A stretch of 64,000 nt of DNA from the NCBI RefSeq assembly GCF_002028455.1, contig NZ_MWUM01000011.1:62001-126000 (forward strand), written 5' to 3'. Position numbers and translations under genes: made by a program. The notes below the pieces were generated by a model. The model saw only the letters and a program-made list of their open reading frames with translations, ran no database searches and was not told the DNA's origin. Origin of the DNA: Zoogloea sp. LCSB751. GTDB lineage: Bacteria > Pseudomonadota > Gammaproteobacteria > Burkholderiales > Rhodocyclaceae. Positions 42,640 to 53,909 of this stretch are shown piece by piece. The first letter of the stretch is position 1. Each line of letters opens with the position of its first letter.

Positions 42640-43638
42640 ATGAACATGCCCGCCGATCTTCCGCAACGGGATGCTGCCGACCAGGCCCTGGTCGATGGCG
42701 TCCTCAAGCACCAGCTGCGCCCGCTGGCCAAGACGATCACGCTGATCGAGTCCCAGCGCACGGACCACAAGCAGCATGCCCGCAGCGTGCTGGAAGGCCT
42801 GCTGCCGCACACCGGCAAGTCGATGCGCGTCGGCATCTCTGGCGTGCCCGGGGTCGGCAAGTCCACCTTCATCGAAGCCTTGGGCCTGTATCTCATCGAG
42901 CAGGGCCACAAGGTGGCGGTGCTGGCGGTGGACCCGTCGTCCAGCGTCACCGGCGGTTCCATCCTCGGCGACAAGACCCGCATGGAGCTGCTGTCCCAGC
43001 GCACCGAGGCCTTCATCCGCCCGAGTCCGTCGGCGGGCAGCCTCGGCGGCGTCGCCGAGAAGACCCGCGAGGCGATGCTGGTCTGCGAGGCCGCCGGCTT
43101 CGACGTGATCATCATCGAAACGGTCGGCGTCGGCCAGTCCGAGACGGCAGTGGCCGGCATGACCGACATCTTCTGTCTGCTGCAGCTGCCCAATGCCGGC
43201 GACGACCTGCAGGCGATCAAGAAGGGGATCATGGAGATTGCCGACCTGATCGTCATCAACAAGGCTGACATCAATCCGCAGGCCGCCAACGTGGCGCGTT
43301 CGCAGATCAAGACCGCGCTGGGCATGCTGCGCCATGCCTCGCCCAACTGGACGCCGCCGGTGTTGATGCTGTCGGCGTTGCAGAAGCAGGGTATCGCCGA
43401 ATTCTGGAATACCATCAACGATTACCGCTCTGCCATGAAACGGAGCGGGGAGTTCGAGGCCCGCCGGCGCCAACAGGCCCGTGCGTGGATGTGGGAACTC
43501 ATCGACCAGGGCCTGCGGGCCCGGTTCGCAAGTCACGCCCGGGTGCAACAGGACCTGCCCGGTTTGCAAGCGGCCGTCGAGGCCGGCCAGACGACGCCCT
43601 CCGCGGCCGCGCTGCGGCTGCTGGGCTATCTGGGCTGA
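42640..43638 (+). CDS. meaB: MeaB/ArgK family GTPase, methylmalonyl-CoA mutase chaperone
   Basis: A 332-aa G3E-type GTPase. P-loop GVPGVGKST is followed by the base-recognition and switch motifs VDPSSSVTGGSILGDKTRM, ETVGVGQSE and the NKAD specificity motif (VINKADIN). MeaB loads and protects the adenosylcobalamin cofactor of methylmalonyl-CoA mutase; old annotations call it ArgK/LAO transport ATPase. The start is placed at the ATG 61 bp after the mutase stop; a second ATG follows 6 bases later, and the frame extends upstream only through a TTG within the hairpin. The next gene, pccB, begins 36 bp after its stop. Confidence 0.94.
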   Translation: MNMPADLPQRDAADQALVDGVLKHQLRPLAKTITLIESQRTDHKQHARSVLEGLLPHTGKSMRVGISGVPGVGKSTFIEALGLYLIEQGHKVAVLAVDPSSSVTGGSILGDKTRMELLSQRTEAFIRPSPSAGSLGGVAEKTREAMLVCEAAGFDVIIIETVGVGQSETAVAGMTDIFCLLQLPNAGDDLQAIKKGIMEIADLIVINKADINPQAANVARSQIKTALGMLRHASPNWTPPVLMLSALQKQGIAEFWNTINDYRSAMKRSGEFEARRRQQARAWMWELIDQGLRARFASHARVQQDLPGLQAAVEAGQTTPSAAALRLLGYLG

Positions 43639-43674
43639 AAGAAATACATCCCGATTATTGACTGGAGGCTGTAA

Positions 43675-45210
<1,536 letters not shown>

Positions 45211-45230
45211 TCGCCGAGGACGCCCAAGAC

Positions 45231-47234
45231 ATGTTTACCAAGATCCTGATTGCAAACCGCGGCGAAATCGCCTGCCGCGTCATCAAGACTGCCCGCAAGA
45301 TGGGCATCAAGACCGTCGCCGTCTATTCCGAGGCCGACAAGGACGCCCTGTTCGTGGACCTGGCCGACGAGGCCGTGTGCATCGGACCGGCGGCATCCAA
45401 GGAATCCTACCTGGTCGCCGACAAGATCATCGCCGCCTGCAAGCAGACCGGCGCCGAGGCGGTGCACCCGGGCTACGGCTTCCTGTCCGAGAACGCCGAG
45501 TTCTCGCGCCGCCTGGAAGAAGAAGGCATCAAGTTCATCGGTCCGAAGCACTACTCCATCGCCAAGATGGGTGACAAGATCGAGTCCAAGAAGCTCGCCA
45601 TCGAAGCCAAGGTCAACACTATCCCCGGCCACAACGATGCCATCGACGGCCCCGATGCCGCCGTGGAAATCGCCAGGAAGATCGGCTACCCGGTGATGAT
45701 CAAGGCCTCCGCCGGCGGCGGTGGCAAGGGCCTGCGGGTGGCGTACAACGACGCCGAAGCCCATGAAGGCTTCTCGTCCTGCGTCAACGAAGCACGCAAC
45801 TCCTTCGGCGACGACCGCGTCTTCATCGAGAAGTACGTGCTCGAGCCGCGCCACATCGAAATCCAGGTGCTCGGCGACAGCCACGGCAACTACGTGTATC
45901 TGAACGAGCGCGATTGCTCGATCCAGCGCCGCCACCAGAAGGTCATCGAAGAGGCACCGAGCCCCTTCGTCGACCCCGAGATGCGCAAGGCGATGGGCGA
46001 ACAGGCCGTGGCGCTGGCCCGCGCGGTGAACTACGAATCCGCGGGTACCGTCGAATTCGTCGTGTCCGGCGCGACCAAGGAGTTCTACTTCCTCGAGATG
46101 AACACCCGTCTCCAGGTGGAACACCCGGTCACCGAGCTGATCACCGGCCTCGACCTGGTCGAGCAGATGATCCGCGTCGCTTACGGCGAGAAGCTGCCGC
46201 TGACCCAGGCCGACGTGCAGATCAATGGCTGGGCGATGGAATGCCGTATCAACGCCGAAGATCCGTTCCGCGGCTTCCTGCCGTCCACCGGCCGTCTGGT
46301 CAAGTTCCAGCCGCCGAAGGAAGTGCCGGGCCAGGTGCGCGTCGATACCGGTGTGTACGATGGCGGCGAGATCTCGATGTACTACGACTCGATGATCGCC
46401 AAGCTGATCGTGCACGGCGCCACCCGCGAGCAGGCGATTGCCCGCATGCGCGATGCGCTGAACGGTTTCGTGATCCGCGGCATCTCCTCGAACATTCCGT
46501 TCCAGGCCGCGCTGATGCAGCATCCGGTTTTCCATTCCGGCATCTTCGACACCGGCTTCATCCCCAAGCACTACCCGACGGGCTTCGATGCCTCGATGGT
46601 GCCGCACGACGATCCGGCCCTGCTGGTCTCGGTCGCCGCTTACGTCTACCGTGCCTTCACCGACCGTTCCGCGTCGATTACCGGCCAGCTGCAGGGCCAC
46701 GAGCGCATCGTCGACGACCACTGGATGGTCATCCGCCTGAACAAGGAAGGCAACGAGCACCACCCGGTGATCGCCCGTCCGATCGACGGCGGCTACCACG
46801 TGGAATACAAGGGTGAGAGCTACGAGATCAAGTCCGACTGGAAGCTCGGCGAGTCCCTGTTCAACGGCACCTGCAACGGCGAAGAGTTCACCCTTCAGGT
46901 CGAACGCCACAAGATCAAGTACAGCCTGTTCCACTGGGGCACCCGCGCCGACTTCATGGTCATGAGCGCCCGTGCCGCCGAACTGCTGGCGCTGATGCCC
47001 GAGAAGCTGCCGCCCGACCTGTCCAAGTACCTGCTGTCCCCGATGCCGGGCCTGCTGCGCGAAATCTCTGTGCAGGTCGGCCAGGAAGTGAAGGCCGGCG
47101 AGAAGCTGGCAGTCATCGAAGCGATGAAGATGGAGAACATCCTGAAGGCCGAGCAGGACTGCAAGGTCAAGAAGATCTCCGCCTCGGCAGGTGCAAGCCT
47201 GTCGGTGGACGAAGTCATCATCGAGTTCGAGTAA
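45231..47234 (+). CDS. pccA: Propionyl-CoA carboxylase alpha (biotin carboxylase/BCCP) subunit
   Basis: A 667-aa biotin carboxylase fused to its carrier. It begins MFTKILIANRGEIACRV. The ATP-grasp core includes KASAGGGGKGLRVA and EMNTRLQVEHPVTE. A BT linker domain follows (about 470-580) and the C-terminal biotinyl domain has EAMKM with biotinylated K633. The start is chosen because MFTKILIANRGE is the canonical N-terminus and lies 20 bp after pccB; the frame extends into pccB without a better signal. This is the last gene of the operon, followed by a hairpin and a T-tract terminator. Confidence 0.95.
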   Translation: MFTKILIANRGEIACRVIKTARKMGIKTVAVYSEADKDALFVDLADEAVCIGPAASKESYLVADKIIAACKQTGAEAVHPGYGFLSENAEFSRRLEEEGIKFIGPKHYSIAKMGDKIESKKLAIEAKVNTIPGHNDAIDGPDAAVEIARKIGYPVMIKASAGGGGKGLRVAYNDAEAHEGFSSCVNEARNSFGDDRVFIEKYVLEPRHIEIQVLGDSHGNYVYLNERDCSIQRRHQKVIEEAPSPFVDPEMRKAMGEQAVALARAVNYESAGTVEFVVSGATKEFYFLEMNTRLQVEHPVTELITGLDLVEQMIRVAYGEKLPLTQADVQINGWAMECRINAEDPFRGFLPSTGRLVKFQPPKEVPGQVRVDTGVYDGGEISMYYDSMIAKLIVHGATREQAIARMRDALNGFVIRGISSNIPFQAALMQHPVFHSGIFDTGFIPKHYPTGFDASMVPHDDPALLVSVAAYVYRAFTDRSASITGQLQGHERIVDDHWMVIRLNKEGNEHHPVIARPIDGGYHVEYKGESYEIKSDWKLGESLFNGTCNGEEFTLQVERHKIKYSLFHWGTRADFMVMSARAAELLALMPEKLPPDLSKYLLSPMPGLLREISVQVGQEVKAGEKLAVIEAMKMENILKAEQDCKVKKISASAGASLSVDEVIIEFE

Positions 47235-47339
47235 TCAATAACCGGCGCCATCCGGCTTTCCCGGCTGGATGGCGCGACAGTCGGTTTTCGTTCGATGGGG
47301 AGGGAGATCCGCCGAAAAGCGGGTTCCTGTCGAGGGAGC

Positions 47340-47368
47340 GGGGTCGTCTCAGGACGGCCCCTTTTTTT
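47340..47368 (+). terminator. Rho-independent terminator of the propionyl-CoA operon
   Basis: A 9-bp stem (GGGGTCGTC/GACGGCCCC, one G-U pair) with a TCAG loop is followed by seven T residues. It lies 105 bp after the pccA stop. Another hairpin, GCGCCATCC/GGATGGCGC at about 47243-47275, lies nearer the stop without a T-run. Confidence 0.85.
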
Positions 47369-47393
47369 GTCTGTCGACCTGGCGCCGAGCACC

Positions 47394-47427
47394 ACCTGTG
47401 GGGGCGAATGAACTCGCCCCCACAGGT
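47394..47427. repeat. Long REP-like palindrome
   Basis: The REP-like core GGGCGAATGAACTCGCCC (47402-47419) is extended here to a perfect inverted repeat with 14-base arms (47394-47407 and 47414-47427) around ATGAAC. The arms begin ACCTGTGGGG and end CCCCACAGGT, the flanks shared by the other copies. It lies between converging pccA and Hsp70 genes and could add termination for either. Confidence 0.8.
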
Positions 47428-47468
47428 GCTTTTCCAACACGATCCCTCCTGCAGGAGGGGGCAGGCTG

Positions 47469-48731
47469 TCAGCCGTAGCGGCGCGCCGCTTCCACCGCCA
47501 GGCCGGCGCCGATGCTGCCGAACAGGTCGCCTTCGACGCTACGGGCCTGGGGCAGCTCGGCGGCGATGCGTTCGCGCAGTTGCGGCACGCCGCTGGCGCC
47601 ACCGGTGAAATACAGCGTATCGACCTGGTCGCGGGCCACGCCGGCTTCATCGAGCAACTTGCCGACCGTCGCGGCAACCCGCTCGACCAGGCTGCGGGTG
47701 GCCAGCGTGAAGGCCTCGCGGGTGATCTCGTGGGCCAGCCCTGGCTCCAGGCGGTCCAGCTGCATATGGGTGGTGGTCGCGGTGGACAGGTCGATCTTGG
47801 CCTGCTCGACCTGCAGGGCCAGCCAGTGTCCTTCCCGCTGGCCGATCAGGCGGGCAAGGCGGTCCAGCTCCTGGCGGGCCGCCGCATCCCGGTAAATGGC
47901 CTGGAAGTCGGCAAAGGCCTGGCGGGTGTAGGCGAAGTTGATGGTGTGCCAGGTCGCCAGCTGGAAGAACAGGGCCGACGGCACTTCGGCTCCGCTCTTC
48001 ATCTGGCCCTTGTAGCCGAGCAGCGGCATCACGCATTCCAGGCTCAGCGCCCGGTCGAAGTCGGTGCCGCCCACGTGCAGGCCGGCGTTGCCGAGCAGGT
48101 CTTCGCGGCGGTCCAGGTGCTTGGCCCGTTCAGGCGACAGGCGTACCAGCGAGAAGTCGGCGGTGCCGCCGCCGATGTCGGCGATCAGCACCAGTTCCTC
48201 GCGGTCGAGGCCGGCTTCGTAGTGCAGTGCCGCGCCGATCGGCTCGAACTGGAAACTCACGTCCTTGAAGCCCACCTGGCGGGCGATCGCCTCGAGGGTG
48301 TCCTGGGCGCGCTGGTCTGCGACGGTATTGTCGTCCACGAAATACACCGGGCGGCCGAACACCGCCTGCTCGAAGCTGCGCCCGGCCTCGGCCTCGGCGC
48401 GGGCCTTCAGTTCGCCGATGAAGCTCGCCAGCAGATCGCGGAAGCGCAGTGCGCGGCCGCCGACCTCGGTACTGCCGTCCATCAGGTTGCTGCCCAACAG
48501 GCTCTTGATGGCCCGCATCAGGCGGCCTTCGTAGCCCTCCAGGTATTCCGCCAGCGCATCCCGCCCGTAATGGGTGGTCTCCTCGTCCGCATTGAAGAAG
48601 ACCGCGGACGGCAGCGTTGCCTTGCCGTCCTCGAGGGGCAGAAGCGTCGGCAGGCCGGGACGCAGCCAGCCGACGGTGGAATTGGACGTGCCGAAGTCGA
48701 TGCCGCAGGCGCGGGCGGGGTTGAGGCTCAT
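47469..48731 (-). CDS. Hsp70-family protein (YegD-like)
   Basis: A 420-aa DnaK-related protein covering mainly the ATPase domain. Phosphate-binding motifs ACGIDFGTSNSTVG (near the N-terminus), LIADIGGGTADFSLV (about 205-220) and TLYFTGGASGVPQLRE (about 375-390) are clear. It lacks the long substrate-binding domain and the C-terminal lid of DnaK, as in the YegD group, whose clients are unknown. The start at 48731 gives MSLNPARACGIDFGTS; the longer frame is not supported. It is a monocistron after a 142-bp gap from the yajD gene. Confidence 0.9.
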   Translation of the reverse strand: MSLNPARACGIDFGTSNSTVGWLRPGLPTLLPLEDGKATLPSAVFFNADEETTHYGRDALAEYLEGYEGRLMRAIKSLLGSNLMDGSTEVGGRALRFRDLLASFIGELKARAEAEAGRSFEQAVFGRPVYFVDDNTVADQRAQDTLEAIARQVGFKDVSFQFEPIGAALHYEAGLDREELVLIADIGGGTADFSLVRLSPERAKHLDRREDLLGNAGLHVGGTDFDRALSLECVMPLLGYKGQMKSGAEVPSALFFQLATWHTINFAYTRQAFADFQAIYRDAAARQELDRLARLIGQREGHWLALQVEQAKIDLSTATTTHMQLDRLEPGLAHEITREAFTLATRSLVERVAATVGKLLDEAGVARDQVDTLYFTGGASGVPQLRERIAAELPQARSVEGDLFGSIGAGLAVEAARRYG

Positions 48732-48873
48732 GGTGATGCGGGGAAAGGCAAGGGCGCGAATCCTACGCCCGTTGGCGGGCAGGGTGAAGACGGCGATGGC
48801 AGTCCGCCATGGCTGCCGCGGCGTGGCGGCAGCCAATTCCTGTCGAGGTGGCGGTATTTCCCGTCGGTCGGGC

Positions 48874-49224
48874 TCATTCCTTTTTCAACAGCGAGCCCAG
48901 CCCTGCAAACGGTGAATGGGTGGCGGCCTTGCCGGGCTGCTTGGCGGCCACGTTGCCCTGGGTGGCTTCGAGTTGGCGCTGGTGTTCGTTGTCGTGGCAG
49001 TACACGCACAGCAGTTCCCAGTTGCTGCCGTCGGGTGGGTTGTTGTCGTGGTTGTGGTCGCGGTGATGCACCGTCAGTTCGCGCAGGTTGGTGACGGTGA
49101 ATTCGCGGGCGCAGCGGCCACAGACCCACGGGTAGATCTTCAGGGCCTTTTCGCGGTAGCCCTCGGCGCGCTTGTCGGCGGCACGGCGGGCTTCGAGGAC
49201 CAGACGGTCGAGTTTTTCGCTCAT
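48874..49224 (-). CDS. yajD: YajD-type HNH nuclease family protein
   Basis: A 116-aa HNH protein. Four Cys (CGRC and CVYC) probably bind zinc, and the catalytic-type HHRDHNHDNNPPDGSNWELL segment follows with the final His in CHDNEHQ. The layout matches YajD of enterobacteria, whose biological role is unclear. The ATG overlaps the stop of the upstream arginase/aminotransferase fusion gene by 4 bases, suggesting translational coupling with a metabolic gene that has no obvious link to it. The Asn-Asn-rich loop between the zinc ligands is normal for the family. Confidence 0.9.
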   Translation of the reverse strand: MSEKLDRLVLEARRAADKRAEGYREKALKIYPWVCGRCAREFTVTNLRELTVHHRDHNHDNNPPDGSNWELLCVYCHDNEHQRQLEATQGNVAAKQPGKAATHSPFAGLGSLLKKE

Positions 49225-51350
49225 CGCTTGTTTCCGGGGAGACGTTGTTCGAGGTCGGCCAGCGCATCTTCGATGACGCTTGCTGCCCAGTCCAGTTCGG
49301 CTTCGGTCACGACCAGCGGCGGGGCGAAGCGCAGCACCGAGTCGTGGGTGTCCTTGGTCATCAGGCCGCGGGCCAGCAGCCATTCGGCGGCGGTGCGGGC
49401 GTTGACGCGGCGGGTGTCCAGTTCCATGCCGATCAACAGGCCGCGGCCGCGTACCTCGCGGATCAGCGGGTTGCGGATGGCCTGCAGGCGGGCCATGAAG
49501 GCGCTGCCGAGGCGGTCGGAGCGCTCGACCAGTTTCTCCTCGGCCAGCAGGGCCAGGGCTTCGGCCGCGACGGCCGCGCCGAGCGGGTTGCCGCCGAAGG
49601 TGGAGCCATGGTCGCCGGGGTGGAATACCTGCATCACCGTCTCGTCGGCGAGGAAGGCCGAGACCGGCAGCAGGCCGCCGCCGAGGGCCTTGCCGAGGAT
49701 CACGCCGTCAGGGCGCACGCCGTCGTGCTGGCAGGCCAGCAGGCGGCCGGTGCGGCCGAGGCCGGTCTGCACCTCGTCGGCGATCAGCAGTACGTTGTTG
49801 GCGCGGCAGATCTCGGCGCAGCGGACCAGCCAGCCGGTTGGCGGTACATGGATGCCGCCTTCGCCCTGGATCGGCTCGAACAGGAAGGCTGCGGTGTGTG
49901 GTGTGATCGCTGCGGCGAGGGCCTCGGCATCGCCGAAGGGAATGCTGTGAAAGCCTGGCGAGAAGGGGCCGAAGCCGTCCCGGTACTGGGCCTCCGAGGA
50001 GAAGCCGATGATGGTCGTCGAGCGGCCGTGGAAGTTGTCGTCGCAGACGATGATCTCGGCCTGCCCCTCGGGTACCCCCTTGATCTTGTGGGCCCATTTG
50101 CGGGCTGCCTTGAGGGCGGTTTCGACGGCCTCCAGGCCGGTGTTCACCGGCAGTGCCTGATCGTAGCCGAGCAGCGCCGACAGGCGCTCCAGCATCAGAG
50201 GAAGACGGTCGTTGGCGTAGGCACGGGAGGTCAGCGCCAGGCGGCGGGCCTGTTCGGTGAGCACCTTGACCAGGCGCGGGTGGCTGTGGCCGAAGCTGAC
50301 CGCCGAGTAGGCGCTCATCATGTCCAGGTAGCGCCGGCCTTCCACGTCCCACAGCCACACCCCTTCGCCGCGGGTGAACACCACCGGCAGCGGCGCGTAG
50401 TTGTGGGCGCCGAAGGTGTGCTCGCGGGCCAGCAGGTTGGTGGTGGTCGGGCCGAGGGCCGCAGCGGCGAAGTCCAGCACCCAGCGCGCGCCGCTGCCGT
50501 CCCGGTCCCGTTCGGGCACGTATTCGACGATTTCCAGCGCGACGAGGTCGGCGCAACTGCGCAGGCCGTGCAGGCAGTCGGCGAGCTCCTGCGGGTCGAG
50601 GCCGTCCGGCTCCAGGCAGGTGGTGGCCGGCAGCAGCGCGCAATCCACGGAGTCCAGGTCTACCGACACGCCGAAGCCGGTGGTGCCCTCGCGGGCGATG
50701 CTCATGGCTTCGCACAGTACGGCCGGCAGGCCGCGGCGCTTGACCTCGGGCATGAAGAAGATGCGCACGCCGAGGCGCTTGAGCAGGGCCAGCTCCTCGG
50801 GCTCCCAGGAGCGCGCACCGACGATGGCCACATGGGCCGGGTCGAGGTGGGGGCCGGGCACGCCGGTCAGGCCCGCATCGCCGACGCCGAGCAGCGCCGC
50901 CAGCGGCATGCCGTGGATGTTGCCACTGTGGGTGGTTTGCGGTGTGTGGGCGTCCAGGTGGGCATCGATCCAGATCAGGCCCAGCTTGCCGCGTCCCTCC
51001 AGCGCCCGCGCTGCGCCGCGCCAGGTGCCGGCGCCGATCGCGTGGTCGCCGCCCAGCACCAGCGGTACCGCGCCGTCGGCGCACAGGGCGGCGACTTCAT
51101 CGGCCAGGTCGTGGAGCAGGGCGCTGACGTTGCCCAGCCGCTCCGGCAGGGAGGCGCGGGGTGGCTTGGGGGCGCTGGGCTCGTGCAGGGATTGCCACTG
51201 GGCAGCAATGCCGCGACTGCGCAGCTGGGCGTCGAGGCCGAAGTCCTTGAGGGTCCGCGGACCGGCGGCGGGGCCAAAGATCGGCGCACCGAAGCAGGAT
51301 CCGACACCGACGATGCGGACCGGGCGGGAGGGCGCGAGCAGGGCGGGCAT
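49221..51350 (-). CDS. Arginase - ornithine aminotransferase fusion protein
   Basis: A 709-aa bifunctional protein. Residues 1-300 form a ureohydrolase (arginase) domain with all metal-site motifs: GGDHAIG (H103), DAHLDAH (D129, H131, D133) and SVDLDSVD (D231, D233). Residues about 305-709 are a complete class III aminotransferase of ornithine aminotransferase type: SFGHSHPRL near 352, IADEVQTGLGRTGRLLAC near 523 (D525) and the PLP lysine K554 in ILGKALGGG. Together they would turn arginine into urea plus glutamate-5-semialdehyde, with ornithine as shared intermediate. The linker is only a few residues long. No frameshift is involved; it is one uninterrupted frame. It is upstream of yajD (4-base overlap). 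Confidence 0.9.
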   Translation of the reverse strand: MPALLAPSRPVRIVGVGSCFGAPIFGPAAGPRTLKDFGLDAQLRSRGIAAQWQSLHEPSAPKPPRASLPERLGNVSALLHDLADEVAALCADGAVPLVLGGDHAIGAGTWRGAARALEGRGKLGLIWIDAHLDAHTPQTTHSGNIHGMPLAALLGVGDAGLTGVPGPHLDPAHVAIVGARSWEPEELALLKRLGVRIFFMPEVKRRGLPAVLCEAMSIAREGTTGFGVSVDLDSVDCALLPATTCLEPDGLDPQELADCLHGLRSCADLVALEIVEYVPERDRDGSGARWVLDFAAAALGPTTTNLLAREHTFGAHNYAPLPVVFTRGEGVWLWDVEGRRYLDMMSAYSAVSFGHSHPRLVKVLTEQARRLALTSRAYANDRLPLMLERLSALLGYDQALPVNTGLEAVETALKAARKWAHKIKGVPEGQAEIIVCDDNFHGRSTTIIGFSSEAQYRDGFGPFSPGFHSIPFGDAEALAAAITPHTAAFLFEPIQGEGGIHVPPTGWLVRCAEICRANNVLLIADEVQTGLGRTGRLLACQHDGVRPDGVILGKALGGGLLPVSAFLADETVMQVFHPGDHGSTFGGNPLGAAVAAEALALLAEEKLVERSDRLGSAFMARLQAIRNPLIREVRGRGLLIGMELDTRRVNARTAAEWLLARGLMTKDTHDSVLRFAPPLVVTEAELDWAASVIEDALADLEQRLPGNKR

Positions 51351-51478
51351 GGTCTTCCTCCGAAGGCGGTTGGGCCGAGATGGCCGTCATGCCTGTTTGA
51401 GCGGGCCGCGGTGGCTTCGTTCAAGGCCGGGCGTGCGGCTTACCACGGGTTCAGTGCCGCGGGCACGGCGTCCTGGCC

Positions 51479-53017
51479 TCAGTGCAGCAGATGCCAGGCT
51501 TCGGTGGTGGCCAGTGCGGCCAGCAGCACGGTGCAGCCGATCAGCCAGTAACGGGTGCGGCGGCTTTCGGTGACCAGGCGGGCGAGTTCGGCGCGGTGGT
51601 CTTCCGCCACCGGTTGGGCGGCCAGCGCCTGGTGCACCAGGCGGGGCAGCTGCGGCAGCGTGGCGGCCCACGACGGGGCCTCGTCCTTGACGTGGCGCAG
51701 CAGCGCGCGCCAGCCGATCTGGTCGTTCATCCAGCGTTCGAGGAAGGGCTTGGCGGTCTTCCACAGATCGAGGTCCGGGTCGAGCTGGCGGCCGAGGCCT
51801 TCGACGTTGAGCAGGGTCTTCTGCAGCAGCACGAGCTGGGGCTGGACTTCCATCTCGAAGCGGCGGGCGGTCTGGAACAGGCGCAGCAGCGTCTTGCCGA
51901 AGGAGATGTCCTTCAGCGGACGGTCGAAGATCGGTTCGCAGACCGCGCGGATCGCCCCTTCGAACTCGTCCACGCGGGTATGCGACGGCACCCAGCCGGC
52001 CTCGATGTGGGCCAGCGCGACGCGCCGGTAGTCGCGCTGGAAGAAGGCCAGGAAATTGGTGGCCAGGTACTTCTTGTCGGAGTCGTTGAGGGTGCCGATG
52101 ATGCCGAAGTCCAGCGCGATGTAGCGTCCGCGGGCCGGGCCGTCGGTGGCCACGAAGATGTTGCCGGGGTGCATGTCGGCATGGAAGAAGCCGTCGCGGA
52201 ACACCTGCGTGAAGAAGATCTCGACGCCGGCGCGGGACAGGTGCTTGAGGTCGATGCCGTTCTGCTTGAGGGCCTCGAGCTGGGAGATCGGAATGCCCTT
52301 CATGCGCTCCATCACCATCACGTTGGTGGAGCAGAAGTCCCAATGCACTTCGGGGACCACGAGCAGCTCTGAATCCTTGAAGTTGCGCCGCAGCTGGGAG
52401 CAGTTGGCGGCCTCGCGCATCAGGTCGAGCTCGTCGCGCAGGTACTTGGAGAATTCGGCGACCACTTCCCGTGGCTTCAGGCGGCGGCCTTCCGGCCATA
52501 CCTTTTCGAGCACCGTGGCGGCTGCGTCGAGCAGGGCCAGGTCGTGGGCGATCACCGGGGCGATGCCAGGGCGCAGGATCTTGACCGCCACTTCGGTGCC
52601 GTCGGGCAGCTCGGCGAAATGCACCTGGGCGATGGAGGCCGAGGCCACCGGCTCCCGCTCGAAGCGGGCGAAAACCTCGTCGGCCGGCTTGCCGTAGGCT
52701 GCGTGCAGCTGGGCCAGTGCTTCTGCGGAGGAGAAGGGCGGTACCCGGTCCTGCAGGCGGGCCAGCTCTTCGGCGATGGCGGGGGGCAGCAGGTCGCGAC
52801 GGGTGGACAGCATCTGGCCGAACTTGACGAAGATCGGACCGAGGGATTCGAGGGCCTGGCGCAGCCGCGCGCCGGCCGGTTCGTTGAAGCTCCGGCGGAA
52901 GCGGGTGAGCTTGGCCAGCCAGGCCAGGCGGCCGGTCGGCTCGTTGGAGAGGACCATCTGATCGAGCCCGTATTTCAGGCTCACGGAGACGATCTTGACG
53001 AGTCGGAAGAGACGCAC
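51479..53017 (-). CDS. ubiB: UbiB-family protein, ubiquinone biosynthesis regulatory kinase-like protein
   Basis: A 512-aa atypical protein kinase-like protein needed for coenzyme Q synthesis. The family KxGQ motif is in [20 protein letters not shown] near 60-80. The ATP-binding core follows with [24 protein letters not shown] and [12 protein letters not shown], then [10 protein letters not shown] as the metal-binding part. The C-terminus carries one or two membrane helices ([19 protein letters not shown]). The start is GTG. It has the full family length and lies between an unknown exported protein gene and the arginase fusion, each with gaps of 70-130 bp. Confidence 0.95.
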   Translation of the reverse strand: MRLFRLVKIVSVSLKYGLDQMVLSNEPTGRLAWLAKLTRFRRSFNEPAGARLRQALESLGPIFVKFGQMLSTRRDLLPPAIAEELARLQDRVPPFSSAEALAQLHAAYGKPADEVFARFEREPVASASIAQVHFAELPDGTEVAVKILRPGIAPVIAHDLALLDAAATVLEKVWPEGRRLKPREVVAEFSKYLRDELDLMREAANCSQLRRNFKDSELLVVPEVHWDFCSTNVMVMERMKGIPISQLEALKQNGIDLKHLSRAGVEIFFTQVFRDGFFHADMHPGNIFVATDGPARGRYIALDFGIIGTLNDSDKKYLATNFLAFFQRDYRRVALAHIEAGWVPSHTRVDEFEGAIRAVCEPIFDRPLKDISFGKTLLRLFQTARRFEMEVQPQLVLLQKTLLNVEGLGRQLDPDLDLWKTAKPFLERWMNDQIGWRALLRHVKDEAPSWAATLPQLPRLVHQALAAQPVAEDHRAELARLVTESRRTRYWLIGCTVLLAALATTEAWHLLH

Positions 53018-53089
53018 GGCGGCTGTGGAAAAGGAAAACGCGGATTGTGCCCGGAAAGACCGAGCGACGAAAGCCGGCTTGGCCGGTCG

Positions 53090-53755
53090 TCAGCGTCGCT
53101 TGGCGGGGCGTGGCGGTGTTTTCGGTGAAGGGGCCGGTGCGGCCGTGTTCTGCACCGGTGCCGGTGCAATGCGGCCCGGCTGCACCTGTTCCAGCAGCCA
53201 GCGGGTGGCAACGTGGATCTCCCGCTTCAGGGCCTCGTCTTCGGCCGGCATGCCGAAGCTCAGGCTGGCCATGCCGGTGTCGTCGATGGCAAAGGCCGGC
53301 AGCCGCCATTCCCGCTCGACGACGAACAGATGGTCGCCGTCGCGGATCGCCTTCTGGGCGATGACATAGCCGTAGGGGCGGTTCTCGAAGTTGCCGCAAT
53401 AGGCCGTGCGGGTGGCGCTGCTCAAGCCGTCGCGGGTGGCGCTGACCAGCCCGCTGGTGGTGAAGCCGGTGCAATGCCGCGCCAGTCCGGCGGCGATGTA
53501 GGCGAGGTAGGTGTCCGGGCCCATGTCCTGCGCGGCGAAGCGCTGCACTAGGATGCGGTCGCGATAATCTTCCAGGCCCTGGCCGCGGGGCAGGTATTCC
53601 TCGTGGCGGACACCCTTGCCTTCCCGCAGGTCGACGATGCGCCAGGCTGGGCCGGACGGCATCGGCACCGGCCAGTGGAGGGTCGCGGGCTCGGCGCAAG
53701 CCGCCGTGGCGGCGAGCAGGCTGGCAAGGAGGACGGTCGGTCGGAGGAGGCTCAC
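53090..53755 (-). CDS. Uncharacterised exported protein
   Basis: I do not recognise the family. With the GTG start at 53755 (GGAAA five bases upstream), the 221-aa product has a clear Sec signal peptide, RPTVLLASLLAATAACAEP, with cleavage likely after ACA. The mature part is soluble, contains four or so Cys (for example RHCTGF and TAYCGNF, possibly one disulfide) and a C-terminal Pro/Ala tail ending PPRPAKRR. A longer start at 53815 would put the signal 20 residues inside and is less likely. The gene is divergent from argS with a 154-bp gap and likely periplasmic. Confidence 0.65.
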   Translation of the reverse strand: MSLLRPTVLLASLLAATAACAEPATLHWPVPMPSGPAWRIVDLREGKGVRHEEYLPRGQGLEDYRDRILVQRFAAQDMGPDTYLAYIAAGLARHCTGFTTSGLVSATRDGLSSATRTAYCGNFENRPYGYVIAQKAIRDGDHLFVVEREWRLPAFAIDDTGMASLSFGMPAEDEALKREIHVATRWLLEQVQPGRIAPAPVQNTAAPAPSPKTPPRPAKRR

Positions 53756-53909
53756 GGTCGTTTCCGATGGCGCACACGGACCACAACGATAGGGCAAGGA
53801 CATGTTTTTTGCCATGCCGGTCGCACTTTGTTACCGGCGGGACGCCGGTGTCCCGCCGTGGCAACGCCTGCTTGGATATAATCCTGTGCTTTTAGTCGCA
53901 GTGTTTGCC

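Noticed and set aside
53802..53909. N-terminal extension of arginyl-tRNA synthetase
   Set aside because: The extra 36 residues do not look like ArgRS and the methionine at 53910 gives the usual N-terminus.
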